DNA of 64,000 nucleotides, from positions 1-64,000 of the forward strand of contig JBEKHB010000010.1 in NCBI GenBank assembly GCA_050012495.1, written 5' to 3'. Position 1 is the stretch's first letter; each line of letters opens with the position of its first letter. The notes beneath the pieces were generated by a model. That model searched no databases and was not told where the DNA came from. It saw nothing but the letters and a program-made list of their open reading frames with translations. This DNA is from BOG-1155 sp050012495 (lineage in GTDB: Bacteria > Desulfobacterota > Syntrophorhabdia > Syntrophorhabdales > WCHB1-27). The translations under genes and the position numbers were made by a program. Below are positions 48,391 to 57,850 of this stretch, in pieces.

Positions 48391-50373
48391 GTGAAAAAAT
48401 ATACCCTGCGTAGGGACATCGCCCCCCACACGCAGCTTCTCGATTACGAAAAGGAGCTGAACGAGGAGCAGCGTGCCGCGGTGACTGCCCCGGACGGACC
48501 GATACTCGTGATTGCGGGCGCGGGGAGCGGCAAAACGAGAGTGGTGACATACCGCGTCGCCCATCTCCTGGAACGCGGCATCTCCTCTCAAAGCATCCTT
48601 CTCCTCACGTTTACGAACAAGGCTGCCCGGGAGATGCTCCACCGGGTCGAGCACCTCATAAAGATGGATACCCGCTACATCTGGGGCGGCACATTCCACC
48701 ATATCGGCAACCTGATCCTGAGGCAAAACAGCCAGAGGATAGATTACAGGCCCAATTTCGTCATACTTGATAATGAGGACGCCAAAGACACGATCGAGCT
48801 TGCGATGAAAGAGGCCGGCATCGACACCAGGGAGAGACGGTTTCCCAAGGGACGGGTATTGAAGGAGATATTCAGCTATTCGGCCAATACCATGGAGGAC
48901 CTGGAAAAGGCGGTCGAGACGAGGTATCCCTATTTTCTGGACATCCTGGACCGGATCGATCTTGTCCGCAAGGCATATGAAGGGAAGAAGAGGGCGTCAA
49001 ACACCATGGACTTCGATGACCTCCTCTTCTACTGGCACAAGATACTCGGTGAGGACGAAAGCCTGAGAAAATACTACGCCTCGGTGTTTTCACACATCCT
49101 GGTCGATGAGTATCAGGACACGAACAGGATACAGGCTGAAATAGTCGACTTTATGGGCATGATCAACAGGAATGTGACTGTTGTGGGCGACGACGCCCAA
49201 TCGGTCTACTCCTTCCGGGGCGCCGATTTCCGGAACATTCTCGAATTTCCGACGCGATATCCGGAAACCAGGATTTTCCGGCTGGAGACAAACTACAGGA
49301 GCACGCCCGAGATCCTTGACCTGGCGAACCATTCCATCTCACACAACAGACAGCAGTTCGAGAAGCACCTGAGAGCGGTCAAGGTGAACGGGGTGGCGCC
49401 TGTGGTGACCCCCCTGCGGGACGTGATCCAGCAGGCGGAATTTGTTGCCCAGAGGATACTCGATTTGCGTGACGAAGGCGTCCCTCTGGACAAGATTGCC
49501 GTTCTGTATCGTGCCCATTATCACTCTATGGAATTACAGATGGAGCTGACGCGCAGGGATATCCCCTTTGAGATACGGAGCGGGCTTCGGTTCTTCGAGC
49601 AGGCCCATATCAAGGATGTGGTCGCTTTTTTGAGGGTGATGGTGAACCCGAACGATGAAATATCGTGGAAAAGGATACTCAAGATGTTCCCGCGCATAGG
49701 GAAGAAGACAGCGGACCACATCTATGAGTACCTCAAGACCTTCCCGGACCCCGTCCACCTCTTTATCACCAAAGAGATAGGGGAGCAGTTCAAGAGCATA
49801 CAGCCGGATAACGTGGAGCGATTATCCTTGCTGTTCGGCGAGCTTGAGGGGCTGGCGAGGCATGACGCGCCGTCCGAGATGATCTCCGCCGTCCTCGCCC
49901 ACGGATATATGGAATATCTGAAGTATACCTATCCAAACCATGAGAATCGTCTCGAAGATATAAATCAGCTCATGAATTTCTCAACCGGGTATGATTCCCT
50001 CGTCAATTTTCTGAGCGAGCTTTCCCTCATGAGCGGCATCACCGGGGAAGAGGTTGTGGGGGGTGCCGGCGAGGATGAAAGGGTCATCCTGACCACGATA
50101 CACCAGGCGAAAGGCCTTGAATGGAAAGCGGTTTTCGTCGTATGGTGCGCGGAAGGGCGGTTCCCCAACCCAAAGGCCGTGGAAGAGGGTGGGGTTGAGG
50201 AGGAAAGGCGCTTGTTCTACGTGGCGGCAACACGGGCCATGGACCAACTCTATCTTTGCTATCCCCTGATGATCTTCGACCGGCAGATCGGTTCCGTTAT
50301 CTTGCGGCCTTCCCGTTTTATCGCGGAGTTGAAGTCAAGCCATTATGAGGAGTGGCAGGTGGGCGACGTGTAG
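48391..50373 (+). CDS. UvrD/PcrA-type superfamily 1 DNA helicase
   Basis: The 660-residue protein has SF1 helicase motifs in order: LNEEQRAAV (Q motif), Walker A AGAGSGKT (about 48-55), LTFTNKAAREM (Ia), VDEYQDTN (II), VVGDDAQSVYSFRGAD (III), LETNYRS (IV), TTIHQAKGLEWKAVFVV (V) and VAATRAMDQLYL (VI). It unwinds DNA in repair, recombination or replication restart. The GTG start is preceded by no ribosome site and lies at the predicted transcription start. A DUF3553-like protein, a domain type linked to such helicases, is at 52750. Confidence 0.92.
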   Translation: MKKYTLRRDIAPHTQLLDYEKELNEEQRAAVTAPDGPILVIAGAGSGKTRVVTYRVAHLLERGISSQSILLLTFTNKAAREMLHRVEHLIKMDTRYIWGGTFHHIGNLILRQNSQRIDYRPNFVILDNEDAKDTIELAMKEAGIDTRERRFPKGRVLKEIFSYSANTMEDLEKAVETRYPYFLDILDRIDLVRKAYEGKKRASNTMDFDDLLFYWHKILGEDESLRKYYASVFSHILVDEYQDTNRIQAEIVDFMGMINRNVTVVGDDAQSVYSFRGADFRNILEFPTRYPETRIFRLETNYRSTPEILDLANHSISHNRQQFEKHLRAVKVNGVAPVVTPLRDVIQQAEFVAQRILDLRDEGVPLDKIAVLYRAHYHSMELQMELTRRDIPFEIRSGLRFFEQAHIKDVVAFLRVMVNPNDEISWKRILKMFPRIGKKTADHIYEYLKTFPDPVHLFITKEIGEQFKSIQPDNVERLSLLFGELEGLARHDAPSEMISAVLAHGYMEYLKYTYPNHENRLEDINQLMNFSTGYDSLVNFLSELSLMSGITGEEVVGGAGEDERVILTTIHQAKGLEWKAVFVVWCAEGRFPNPKAVEEGGVEEERRLFYVAATRAMDQLYLCYPLMIFDRQIGSVILRPSRFIAELKSSHYEEWQVGDV

Positions 50374-50422
50374 GCGGCGGCCGGGTTGTTGACGGCAGGG
50401 TTGTTGGCGGCCGGGCTATTTT

Positions 50423-50466
50423 CGCGCCATCCATCAAAAATCCCTCCGGCCGCGAAAGACGTTGCC
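50423..50466 (-). repeat. Dispersed repeat, inverted copy of 4870-4914
   Basis: The reverse complement carries GGCAACGTCTTT, CGGCCGGAGGGATTTTTGAT and GGATGG. Just upstream, GGCGGCCGGG occurs twice with a GTTGTTG tract between (50373-50416). The remaining stretch to 50616 has no gene. Confidence 0.55.
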
Positions 50467-50616
50467 TGCTTCACCTACCTATACGACTGAATGTCAACAG
50501 AATATTGAAGAACTTCTTGACAAGCAGTATGCATTGTATCACAATCAATGTATATCTGTGAAAGCCACAGCACCAGCGAGGGTGGGAGAGGAAGCCAACA
50601 CGGCGCACGTTTAGGC

Positions 50617-51780
50617 TCAGCCTTCCCCGGCCTCTCTGTACAGTGCAGCATGGACCTTCTTCATCTCCTCGCGGATCGGGATATGCTGGGGGCACTTCTC
50701 CTCGCATTCCCCGCACTCGATACAGACGGACGCCCTCTGTTCGGGAGGGAAGAAGGCGTTGTAGACCATCACGCCGGTCGGGTCCTTGAAGGTGACGGTA
50801 TCGTTATAGAGGGAGAAGTTCATGGGGATATTGACACCCGTAGGGCAGGGCATGCAGTAGGCGCAGCCCGAGCAGTCGACCTTGAGCAGCTTCCGGTAGG
50901 CCTTGCGTGCGCGTTGAATTAGGGCGAGATCCCGGGCGGAGAGCGAGTTCGCCCTGCCTTCCGCCGCAAAGCCGATATTCTCCCGCACCTGGTCCACGGT
51001 GCTCATGCCGGAAAGGACGGTCGCCACCTCGGGGTGGTTCCACACCCAGCGTAAGCCCCACTCGGCAGGCGCCCTCTTCTCGGGTGACGAGTCGAAGAGG
51101 AGCTGCACCTCGGGCGGTACCTTCGCCAGCTTCCCTCCCCGGAGAGGCTCCATGACAGCCACCCCGATACCTCTCGATGCCGCATACGTGAGCCCCTCCC
51201 TCCCTGCCTGGTACTGCTCGTCCAGGTAGTTATACTGGATCTGGCACATGGTCCAGTCGTAGGCCTCTACTATCTCTTTGAATACAGAGACGGTGTCATG
51301 AAACGAGAAACCCACGTGGCGCACCCGGCCGTCCTTCTTGGCCCGGTCGAGGAACACGAGTACGTCCAGGCCCTTCGCGTTCTCCCACGTCTTCTCGTTG
51401 AGCCCATGGAGGAGATAGAGATCGAGGCAGGCCGTTTGGAGCCTCTGGAGCTGCTCGTCAAGGAACCTGTCGAAATCCTTCCGCTCCTTGACGAGGAATA
51501 CAGGCAGTTTTGTGACGATGGTGACTCGGTCCCGGTAGGGTTTCAAAACCTTCCCGAGGACGACCTCGCTTTTTCCGCCGTGGTAGTTGTAGGCAGTGTC
51601 GAAGTAGTTGACGCCATGGTCGATGGCGTACTCGATCATTCTCGTCGTCTCTTCCTCGTCGATGGACCGCGCCGGGTCGAAGGAGTCGGTAGGTTTCTCC
51701 GTCCCCCCGACAAGGGGAAGGCGCATGGCGCCGAAGCCGAGGATGGAAACGGGTATCTCTTTCAGGGACCTGTAGAGCAT
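50617..51780 (-). CDS. Aldo/keto reductase with C-terminal ferredoxin domain
   Basis: The ATG after AAGGAGGGTAAT gives 387 residues. Residues 1-280 form an aldo/keto reductase barrel: GFGAMRLPL, active-site Asp and Tyr in YFDTAYNYHGG (about 60-70), Lys in IVTKLPV, His in LYLLHGLN. Residues 300-387 are a double [4Fe-4S] ferredoxin domain (CSGCAYCMPCPTG and CIECGECEEKCPQ). Such fusions are common in anaerobes and probably exchange electrons between ferredoxin, NAD(P)H and a carbonyl compound. Substrate unknown. It is a single gene. Confidence 0.88.
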   Translation of the reverse strand: MLYRSLKEIPVSILGFGAMRLPLVGGTEKPTDSFDPARSIDEEETTRMIEYAIDHGVNYFDTAYNYHGGKSEVVLGKVLKPYRDRVTIVTKLPVFLVKERKDFDRFLDEQLQRLQTACLDLYLLHGLNEKTWENAKGLDVLVFLDRAKKDGRVRHVGFSFHDTVSVFKEIVEAYDWTMCQIQYNYLDEQYQAGREGLTYAASRGIGVAVMEPLRGGKLAKVPPEVQLLFDSSPEKRAPAEWGLRWVWNHPEVATVLSGMSTVDQVRENIGFAAEGRANSLSARDLALIQRARKAYRKLLKVDCSGCAYCMPCPTGVNIPMNFSLYNDTVTFKDPTGVMVYNAFFPPEQRASVCIECGECEEKCPQHIPIREEMKKVHAALYREAGEG

Positions 51781-52342
51781 ATTACCCTCCTTGCGAGGCT
51801 CATCGATCTTGCGTTCATCGCCCCGCAGGTCCCTACCACGGGAACGCCGGGGGCAACGGCGTATCGTCCTACAGGAATAGTTTACCAGCAATCGACGGTT
51901 GCATCTACCACAGCCCGACCATTTCGCTTTCTTTACGTAATTCCTCAATCCATCCGCCACGCCCCGCCACAAACGCGCCTTCTCCGTTTGTCGGGTTTGC
52001 GCCGCAAGCACCTTTTGCCAGGTAAACAACGTAGGAGCCAAGCGGGTACAAGATTGGGAAAAGGGGCAGTGGGCACAAATGAGGAGACTTCCTGGCTGCT
52101 ATAGTGACAGCGGTATCGCTATCACCTACGCGACCTCGGGAAAGTCGTTGACTGACGTGACTTGTCCTTTCTCCTGAGTCACACTATTGCGACTTGAACT
52201 CTTCACCATTTCTGAGGGTCCCTCAGGTTGAGGACTACGGGAAGCAAGCGCCGGACAAGTCCCGGTTGCCACAGGCCACAGGCGCCTGGCCGGCATCGAA
52301 CTGCTTCTGTTACACGGGTCCAGAGTATAGTAAACTACCCTC
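51781..52342. other. Intergenic stretch without a visible gene
   Basis: About 560 bp between divergent genes. Neither strand gives a protein-like reading. No RNA gene or clear terminator is recognised. Confidence 0.4.
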
Positions 52343-52744
52343 ATGCCCCTCCTCATAAGAACCTGGCATTTGGCGAACGGCCTGAAGGTGGAGATCTTCG
52401 ACCACGCGGTCAGCTACTATGCTGACGACTCGACCATAAAGCTGGCGATCTGCTGCGATGTCGAGGTGAAGAAGGAGTACCTTCGGCCTTTCGAAACGCA
52501 TCCCTATTACGGGAAGATCATGGAAACCCTGGGAGACGTAGCCGCGTATCGGAGGGAAATCGTGAAGGCCGGGGTGCCGGCCAAGCATCTTTCCGCCATG
52601 AAGAGGTTCCTCGTGGAGAAGTTCGAAGAGCACACGCTGGCATATTTCGAGGGGGAGGATTTTCCCGAAAGATACGTGCGCGAGAAGTTCGGAGAAATCG
52701 CCGGGGAACTTTTGAAAAAGGACCGCTTCCGGGACGGAGGCTAA
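52343..52744 (+). CDS. Conserved hypothetical protein
   Basis: The 133-residue product is soluble and charged: RTWHLANGLKVEIFDHAVSYYADDSTIKLAICCDVEV (about 6-42), then TLGDVAAYRREIVKAGVPAKHLSAMKRFLVEKFEEH (about 62-97). It looks like an ordinary cytoplasmic protein of anaerobic Proteobacteria, but I cannot name the family. No clear ribosome site precedes the ATG. It converges with the DUF3553-like gene, with 5 bp between the stops. Confidence 0.65.
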   Translation: MPLLIRTWHLANGLKVEIFDHAVSYYADDSTIKLAICCDVEVKKEYLRPFETHPYYGKIMETLGDVAAYRREIVKAGVPAKHLSAMKRFLVEKFEEHTLAYFEGEDFPERYVREKFGEIAGELLKKDRFRDGG

Positions 52745-52749
52745 AGCCC

Positions 52750-53013
52750 CTATTTTTTTCCCTCTATCTTCGTGATACCGGCGTAGTAGCAGCAGTTCTC
52801 ACTCTTGAGGTTGTTGTCGAAGACGCGCGTGTTGCCGTCCCTGAAGCTTATGCGCACGTAGCAGAAGCCGCCCGGGACCTCGGACCTTCTCTCCTCCACG
52901 ACCACGCCCATTCCCCATTTCACGTACCGTTTATGGAAAACCTCATCACCTACCTTCAGGTAGAGGACATAATCCCTTTCCATAGCCAAAAGATATACCA
53001 TCGATTCCCCCAT
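52750..53013 (-). CDS. DUF3553-like small domain protein
   Basis: The 87-residue product has a beta-barrel-like core VGDEVFHKRYVKWGMGVVVEE (about 21-41) and FRDGNTRVFDNNLKS, resembling the DUF3553/Tudor-like domain found at the C-terminus of UvrD/PcrA helicases. The nearby UvrD-type helicase (48391) may be its partner. The start could be any of three Met codons in the first eleven residues; an ATG four codons in has a GGGGGA site. Confidence 0.55.
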   Translation of the reverse strand: MGESMVYLLAMERDYVLYLKVGDEVFHKRYVKWGMGVVVEERRSEVPGGFCYVRISFRDGNTRVFDNNLKSENCCYYAGITKIEGKK

Positions 53014-53129
53014 TTCAAGGATGCGCCTTTCCCTCGCCGCCTGATGGTTTGATTTATTGCGGCGACTGTAGCATAATCAGGGAGAGGGCGCGTCGACAAC
53101 ACGCGTCATCATAGGGGGGTTTTTGAACG

Positions 53130-54116
53130 ATGGGCGACGAGACCATACTATTGACCGGGGCTGCGGGGTTTATTGGGTGGGAGACAGCCAAGCGGCTCTT
53201 ATCGAGCGGGAAACAGGTGCTTGGCGTTGACAATCTGAACGATTATTACGATGTGAGGCTGAAGGAGTACCGGCTGGAAGACCTGAAGGGCTATGAGAAG
53301 TTCTCCTTCTACCGGGCCGATATAGAGGACTTGCAGGCGCTCGAGGGTATTTTCAGGGAAAACCGGATAGATGCGGTTATCAACCTCGCGGCGAGGGCCG
53401 GGGTACGATACAGCATCGAGAACCCTTTCGTCTATATGACGACGAATGCGTACGGGACCCTGAACCTGCTCGAGCTGATGAGGCGGTATGGGGTGAAGAA
53501 GATCGTGCTCGCCTCCACGTCCTCCCTTTATGCGGGTCAGAAGATGCCCTTCTCTGAGGAGCTGCCCGTCAACACGCCGATCTCTCCTTATGCGGCGTCG
53601 AAGAAAGCGGCTGAAGTGATGATCTACTCGTACCACTATCTGTTCGGCATCGACGCCTCGGTGGTCAGGTACTTCACGGTTTATGGCCCGGCGGGCAGGC
53701 CCGATATGAGCATGTTCAGGTTCATTAAATGGATCGACGAGGGGGATGAGCTGGTCCTCTACGGAGACGGTTCCCAGAGCCGGGATTTTACATTTGTGTC
53801 CGATATTGCGGAGGGCACGGCAAGGGCCCTCAAGCCTGTCGGGTTCGAGATCATCAACCTCGGCAACAGCCGTCCCCATGAGCTTGCCGAAATGATCTCC
53901 CTGGTGGAGCGCTATCTGGGGAAAAAGGCCCGTGTAAGGAGGGAGCCCTTTCAGAAAACCGACATGATGGCTACGTGGGCCGACATCGGAAAAGCAAAGC
54001 GTCTTCTCGACTGGGAACCGCAAGTTCCCCTTTCCGAAGGGATCGGAAAGACCGTCGACTGGTACCTCAAAAACAGGGAATGGCTGAGAAATATCCACAT
54101 AGATATGAGCAAGTAG
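53130..54116 (+). CDS. NAD-dependent nucleotide-sugar epimerase
   Basis: The 328-residue extended SDR resembles UDP-glucuronate 4-epimerases: TGAAGFIGWETAKRLL (Rossmann, about 8-23), DNLNDYYDVRLKEYRL, NLAARAGVRYSIENP, catalytic Ser in ASTSSLYAG and Tyr/Lys in YAASK (about 154-158), RYFTVYGPAGRPDM. It is likely to interconvert UDP-glucuronate and UDP-galacturonate for surface polysaccharide. A UDP-xylose-synthase-like gene (55298) acts on the same UDP-glucuronate, consistent with a shared glycan pathway. Confidence 0.8.
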   Translation: MGDETILLTGAAGFIGWETAKRLLSSGKQVLGVDNLNDYYDVRLKEYRLEDLKGYEKFSFYRADIEDLQALEGIFRENRIDAVINLAARAGVRYSIENPFVYMTTNAYGTLNLLELMRRYGVKKIVLASTSSLYAGQKMPFSEELPVNTPISPYAASKKAAEVMIYSYHYLFGIDASVVRYFTVYGPAGRPDMSMFRFIKWIDEGDELVLYGDGSQSRDFTFVSDIAEGTARALKPVGFEIINLGNSRPHELAEMISLVERYLGKKARVRREPFQKTDMMATWADIGKAKRLLDWEPQVPLSEGIGKTVDWYLKNREWLRNIHIDMSK

Positions 54117-54148
54117 AGTATAGCGCACCCGTATGGTATACGTGAGGA

Positions 54149-54778
54149 ATGAAAAAGATCATCTCCTTTGATCTGGACGGGACGATCGTCGACGGCCGGT
54201 ACGGCAATGCGGTGTGGCTGGAGGGCGTTCCCGAAAGGTACGCTGAAAAATACTCCCTGCCGGTTGCGGAGGCGCTGGTCGAGGTAAAAAAGGCATACGA
54301 TTCCATAGGAGAATCCCATCTCCTCTGGTATGACATCGATTACTGGCTCCGAAGGTTCGATCTGACTGTTTCCGTCCCGGAATTGCTCGACCGGTATTGC
54401 GGCTATATCCGCGTGCTTCCCCATGTCGCCGAGGTGATCGAGGCCCTCCATGAGAAATATCAGCTCGTCATTGCGTCTAATGCGGCGCGCATATTCGTCG
54501 AAAAAGAATTGAGCCATACCGGCCTTGAACGATACTTCAGCCCTGTGATATCGGCGACGTCCGATTTCGGGATGGTCAAGAAGGAGGAGGGGTTTTACCG
54601 GCGCCTGGCCGCCGTCCTCGGTGTGTCGCCTGCGGAAATGGCACACGTGGGAGACCATGCCGTCTTCGATTTCGAGATCCCTCGTCTGGTCGGCATCGAC
54701 TCGTACTACTATAACCCGGCCGCTGCCGCAAATGGCACGGTAATCAACGATTTCACGGACCTCCTGGAGAGACTATGA
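54149..54778 (+). CDS. HAD-family hydrolase
   Basis: The 209-residue product has the haloacid-dehalogenase motifs: SFDLDGTIVDG (motif I, nucleophile Asp8), IASNA (motif II), Lys in VKKEEGFYRRL (motif III), HVGDHAVFDFE (motif IV). It is a phosphatase or related hydrolase of the cytoplasm. It lies 32 bp after the epimerase gene and overlaps the next gene by 4 bp, so it belongs to the same operon. Substrate unknown. Confidence 0.85.
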   Translation: MKKIISFDLDGTIVDGRYGNAVWLEGVPERYAEKYSLPVAEALVEVKKAYDSIGESHLLWYDIDYWLRRFDLTVSVPELLDRYCGYIRVLPHVAEVIEALHEKYQLVIASNAARIFVEKELSHTGLERYFSPVISATSDFGMVKKEEGFYRRLAAVLGVSPAEMAHVGDHAVFDFEIPRLVGIDSYYYNPAAAANGTVINDFTDLLERL

Positions 54779-55053
54779 AGAAATGCCACACCTGCGGTAC
54801 GGCGATCGTTGAAGAATCGGCGTCGAGGCGTGACGAATGCCCGGGGTGCGGCTCAGATATCCGTGTATGCCTGAACTGCACCTTCTATGACGAAAGCAGG
54901 GCAAACCAGTGTTTCGAGCCCCAGGCGGAAAGGGTCAAAGAGAAGGACAGATCGAATTACTGCGACTACTTCCGGTTTAAAGAGGAGGGGCAGAAAAAAT
55001 CACCCCGGGAGGACGCGGAGAAGCTCTGGAAGGACCTCTTTAAGAAGGCTTAG
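54775..55053 (+). CDS. Small zinc-ribbon protein
   Basis: The 92-residue product starts within the HAD gene stop. Two CxxC pairs, CHTCG (about 4-8) and CPGCG (about 22-26), form a zinc ribbon. A second Cys group follows (CLNCTFYDESRANQCFEPQA, about 32-51, and YCDYFRF, about 63-69). The C-terminus is charged. The pattern recurs in small conserved proteins of Desulfobacterota; role unknown. Confidence 0.7.
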   Translation: MKKCHTCGTAIVEESASRRDECPGCGSDIRVCLNCTFYDESRANQCFEPQAERVKEKDRSNYCDYFRFKEEGQKKSPREDAEKLWKDLFKKA

Positions 55054-55289
55054 AGCACGTCTATGGCGCGGGTATAGATAATCCGGTATCGCTCCGGATC
55101 GGCTTCGAGGCAGACCGTGCAGCCGCTCTCCGCGCACGCTGCCAGCTCTTCCTTTGGCGGCAGCGGCTCCAGGAGCACCTCGAATCCTATCGATTCATAA
55201 AGCTCTTTCATTTCCGAAAGTCTCGGCTCGTCCACCATGAAGCGCTTTTCCCATCCTTGACTCGCGAGCGCTTCTTCCCGTTTTGTCAT
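55050..55289 (-). CDS. Small conserved hypothetical protein
   Basis: The 79-residue product has an N-terminal helix (TKREEALASQGWEKRFMVDEPRLSEMKELYES) and a C-terminal CAESGCTVCLEADPERYRIIYTR segment with three Cys that may bind metal. It overlaps the zinc-ribbon gene end to end on the opposite strand by 4 bp. The spacing suggests a compact, real gene. Role unknown. Confidence 0.65.
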   Translation of the reverse strand: MTKREEALASQGWEKRFMVDEPRLSEMKELYESIGFEVLLEPLPPKEELAACAESGCTVCLEADPERYRIIYTRAIDVL

Positions 55290-55297
55290 AGTGGTTA

Positions 55298-56323
55298 TTA
55301 TAGCAGATTTTGGCTATCACGAGAAGGGTTCTTGAAGTAGTCGATCGTCTTTTTCAGTCCCTCCTCCAGGGGCACCCGGGGCTCCCATTTTAAGGAGTTC
55401 CGGGCCTTCGATATATCGGGGCACCGCCTTCTCGGGTCGTCCTCCGGGAGTTTCTCGAAGACGATCTTTGCCTGCGACCGGGCAAGATCGATGACCTTTT
55501 CCGCAAGCGATCGGATTGAGACCTCTTCGGGATTACCCAGGTTGATGGGTCCGGGGAACCCCGAGAGAGAGGGTCTGGTATAGTCCGTACCCTTCGGGGT
55601 CCCATCAGTTTCGTAGTCCATCATCCGTAGTATGCCTTCGAGCATATCATCGATATAGCAGAACGATCTTGTCTGCTCTCCGGTCCCGTAAACCGCGATG
55701 TCTCTGCCCTGAATTGCGTCAACGATGAAACTGCTGACGACGCGACCGTCATCGGGTCTCATTCTCGGTCCGTATGTATTGAATATCCGCACGACCTTCA
55801 CGTCCACCTTGTTCTGCCGCAGGTAGTCGAAAAAGAACGTCTCGGCCACCCTCTTGCCCTCGTCGTAGCAGCTTCTTTTCCCGATGGGGTTGACGTTGCC
55901 CCAGTATTCTTCCGTCTGGGGGTGCACATCGGGGTCCCCATAAACCTCGCTCGTGGACGCCTGCATGATCCTTGCCCTCACCCGCTTCGCCAGGCCGAGC
56001 ATGTTAAGGCCGCCGAGGACGTTGACCTTTATCGTTTTTACGGGATTATACTGGTAGTGGATAGGGCTCGCGGGACAGGCGAGATTGAAGATCCAGTCGA
56101 CTTCGAGGAGGATCGGCTGCGTGACGTCGTGCCTCACCAATTCGAAGGCGGGGTGGCCAAGGAGATGAGAGATGTTCTTCTTCCTGCCCGTGAAGAAATT
56201 GTCCAGACAGATTACCTCGTGGCCGTCACGGATGAGTCGCTCGCAAAGGTGGGAACCGATGAACCCGGCACCCCCGGTGACGAGAATACGCTTTTGTTGC
56301 GCATACGTATGGTAGGCATACAT
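55298..56323 (-). CDS. UDP-glucuronate decarboxylase (UDP-xylose synthase)
   Basis: The ATG after AAGGGGGTG gives 341 residues. Family features: VTGGAGFIGSHLCERLI (about 14-30), LDNFFTGRKKNISHL, NLACPASPIHYQYNP (the UXS-specific block), STSEVYGDP, catalytic Tyr and Lys in SCYDEGKRVAE, RIFNTYGPRM, and a DPRRRCPDISKA end. It decarboxylates UDP-glucuronate to UDP-xylose in the cytoplasm for glycan synthesis. It overlaps nothing; the TIGR03790-type gene diverges from it. Confidence 0.9.
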   Translation of the reverse strand: MYAYHTYAQQKRILVTGGAGFIGSHLCERLIRDGHEVICLDNFFTGRKKNISHLLGHPAFELVRHDVTQPILLEVDWIFNLACPASPIHYQYNPVKTIKVNVLGGLNMLGLAKRVRARIMQASTSEVYGDPDVHPQTEEYWGNVNPIGKRSCYDEGKRVAETFFFDYLRQNKVDVKVVRIFNTYGPRMRPDDGRVVSSFIVDAIQGRDIAVYGTGEQTRSFCYIDDMLEGILRMMDYETDGTPKGTDYTRPSLSGFPGPINLGNPEEVSIRSLAEKVIDLARSQAKIVFEKLPEDDPRRRCPDISKARNSLKWEPRVPLEEGLKKTIDYFKNPSRDSQNLL

Positions 56324-56539
56324 AAACACCCCCTTGCCCGACGTTTCAGCCTTCCTTATTATATCCGAAGAAGATGGCGGTGTCACCCTTCATCTGCCTC
56401 GGGTAGGGCAGGGGCTTTAGCGGACATGGTGCTTGAGCGGACCCGCGCCTTTTTCACCCCTTTTAACATGCATACAAAGTTTACCCCGCCGGAGAAAAAC
56501 TGGAGTATACTATGGGGGAGCCGCTCTAGTAAGGCGAAA

Positions 56540-57850
56540 ATGATAGAAATGTCAGACCTCGTACCTCTCCCCGCCATTACGCCCATGATATCGCGCACTA
56601 TCCTTCTGCCGATAGCAGCCGTCCTCGCGGGCTTTCTCTGTTTTGTCCATGCCGCCCACGCGCAGACCCTGACCGCGGACCAGCTCTTGATTGTGACGAA
56701 CAAAAGGGTCCCTGAGAGCGATCAACTGGCCCGGTACTATATGAAAAGGCGCTCGGTGCCGGCAAAGAACCTGGTTCACCTGGATACCCTGGAGCTGGAA
56801 GATGTAAGCAGACAAGAGTACGACAGAGAGATAGCCGGCCCTATACGGGCGTTCCTCGCCAAGAACGATCCCGAGGGGAAGAAGTTCAGGTGCATTGTGC
56901 TTATGTACGGCATACCTTTGCGCGTCGGTCCGCCCGTTCCCAGCGAGGAAGAGAGGAGACAAATCAGCGAGCTTCGAAAACGTCGTACAGACGTGGAGGA
57001 CCAAATCAAGGCATCCGAAAAGGATAAGGCCGCACTCATTGAGCTGCGGAAGCAGCAAGGGGCCATACAGAATGAAACCGCGGGGATGAGTAAGCTGCTC
57101 GGGAGCGCCTCGGTCGATTCCGAGATAGCCCTTGTCATGGAGAACCGCTTTTCGCCGCAATGGCTTCCGAACAAATACTTCGTGGGATTTCGAGGAAAAG
57201 CGATCGAGAACATGCCGCAAAAAGTGCTGCTGGTGAGTCGACTGGACGGACCTTCCGACACTATTGTGCGCCGCATCATTGATGACAGCATCGAGGTCGA
57301 AAAGGCCGGTCTCTCAGGTAAGGCATATTTCGATGCGCGGTGGCCCGAGAAAGAGAACAAAGACCCATCGTACTATCAGGTCTATGACCGCATGATTCAC
57401 CACGCCGCGCGGGTCGTTGAAAACAGCGGGAAGATGGCCGTCGTCCTCGACGAACAAGAGAGATTGTTCCAACCGGGAGAAGCACCCGATGCCGCGTTGT
57501 ACTGCGGCTGGTACAGCCTGGGAAAGTACGTTGATGCCTTCACCTGGGCCAAGGGTGCTGTCGGGTTTCACGCAGCCAGCAGCGAGTGTGCAACCCTGAG
57601 AAACAGGACAAGCACGGTATGGTGCAAGTCGATGCTCGAAAAAGGCGTTGCCGCTACCGTGGGACCGGTGGCGGAGCCTTACCTGCAGTCGTTCCCCCTC
57701 CCGGACGTCTTTTTCGGCTGTCTCACCGACGGGCGGCCAACCCTTGCCGAATGCTACGCAGTATCGATCCCTTTCTGGTCATGGCGGATGGTGTTAATCG
57801 GGGATCCACTCTACCGGCCATTCGCCCATCATCCCACCGGCGCAAAATAG
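56540..57850 (+). CDS. TIGR03790-type secreted protein
   Basis: I place the start at 56540 (AAGGCGAAA ATG), because the open frame further upstream lies antisense to the UDP-xylose synthase gene. The 436-residue product has a signal peptide at about 16-42 (cleavage near AHAQ). It then has the TIGR03790 layout: LLIVTNKRVPESDQLARYYMKRR (about 50-72), RCIVLMYGIPLRVG (about 115-128), a charged coiled-coil insert (about 135-190), LVSRLDGPS, and WCKSMLEKGVAATVGPVAEPYL (about 370-391). Function unknown; some members sit near surface-polysaccharide genes. Confidence 0.75.
   Translation: MIEMSDLVPLPAITPMISRTILLPIAAVLAGFLCFVHAAHAQTLTADQLLIVTNKRVPESDQLARYYMKRRSVPAKNLVHLDTLELEDVSRQEYDREIAGPIRAFLAKNDPEGKKFRCIVLMYGIPLRVGPPVPSEEERRQISELRKRRTDVEDQIKASEKDKAALIELRKQQGAIQNETAGMSKLLGSASVDSEIALVMENRFSPQWLPNKYFVGFRGKAIENMPQKVLLVSRLDGPSDTIVRRIIDDSIEVEKAGLSGKAYFDARWPEKENKDPSYYQVYDRMIHHAARVVENSGKMAVVLDEQERLFQPGEAPDAALYCGWYSLGKYVDAFTWAKGAVGFHAASSECATLRNRTSTVWCKSMLEKGVAATVGPVAEPYLQSFPLPDVFFGCLTDGRPTLAECYAVSIPFWSWRMVLIGDPLYRPFAHHPTGAK

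Noticed and set aside
50617..52041. Longer version of the aldo/keto reductase starting upstream of 51780
   Set aside because: The extra 87 residues are basic and non-protein-like, while AAGGAGGG sits directly before the ATG at 51780.
55922..56539. N-terminal extension of the TIGR03790-type gene
   Set aside because: It is antisense to the UDP-xylose synthase gene, and the signal peptide begins only near 56585, so the start at 56540 is preferred.
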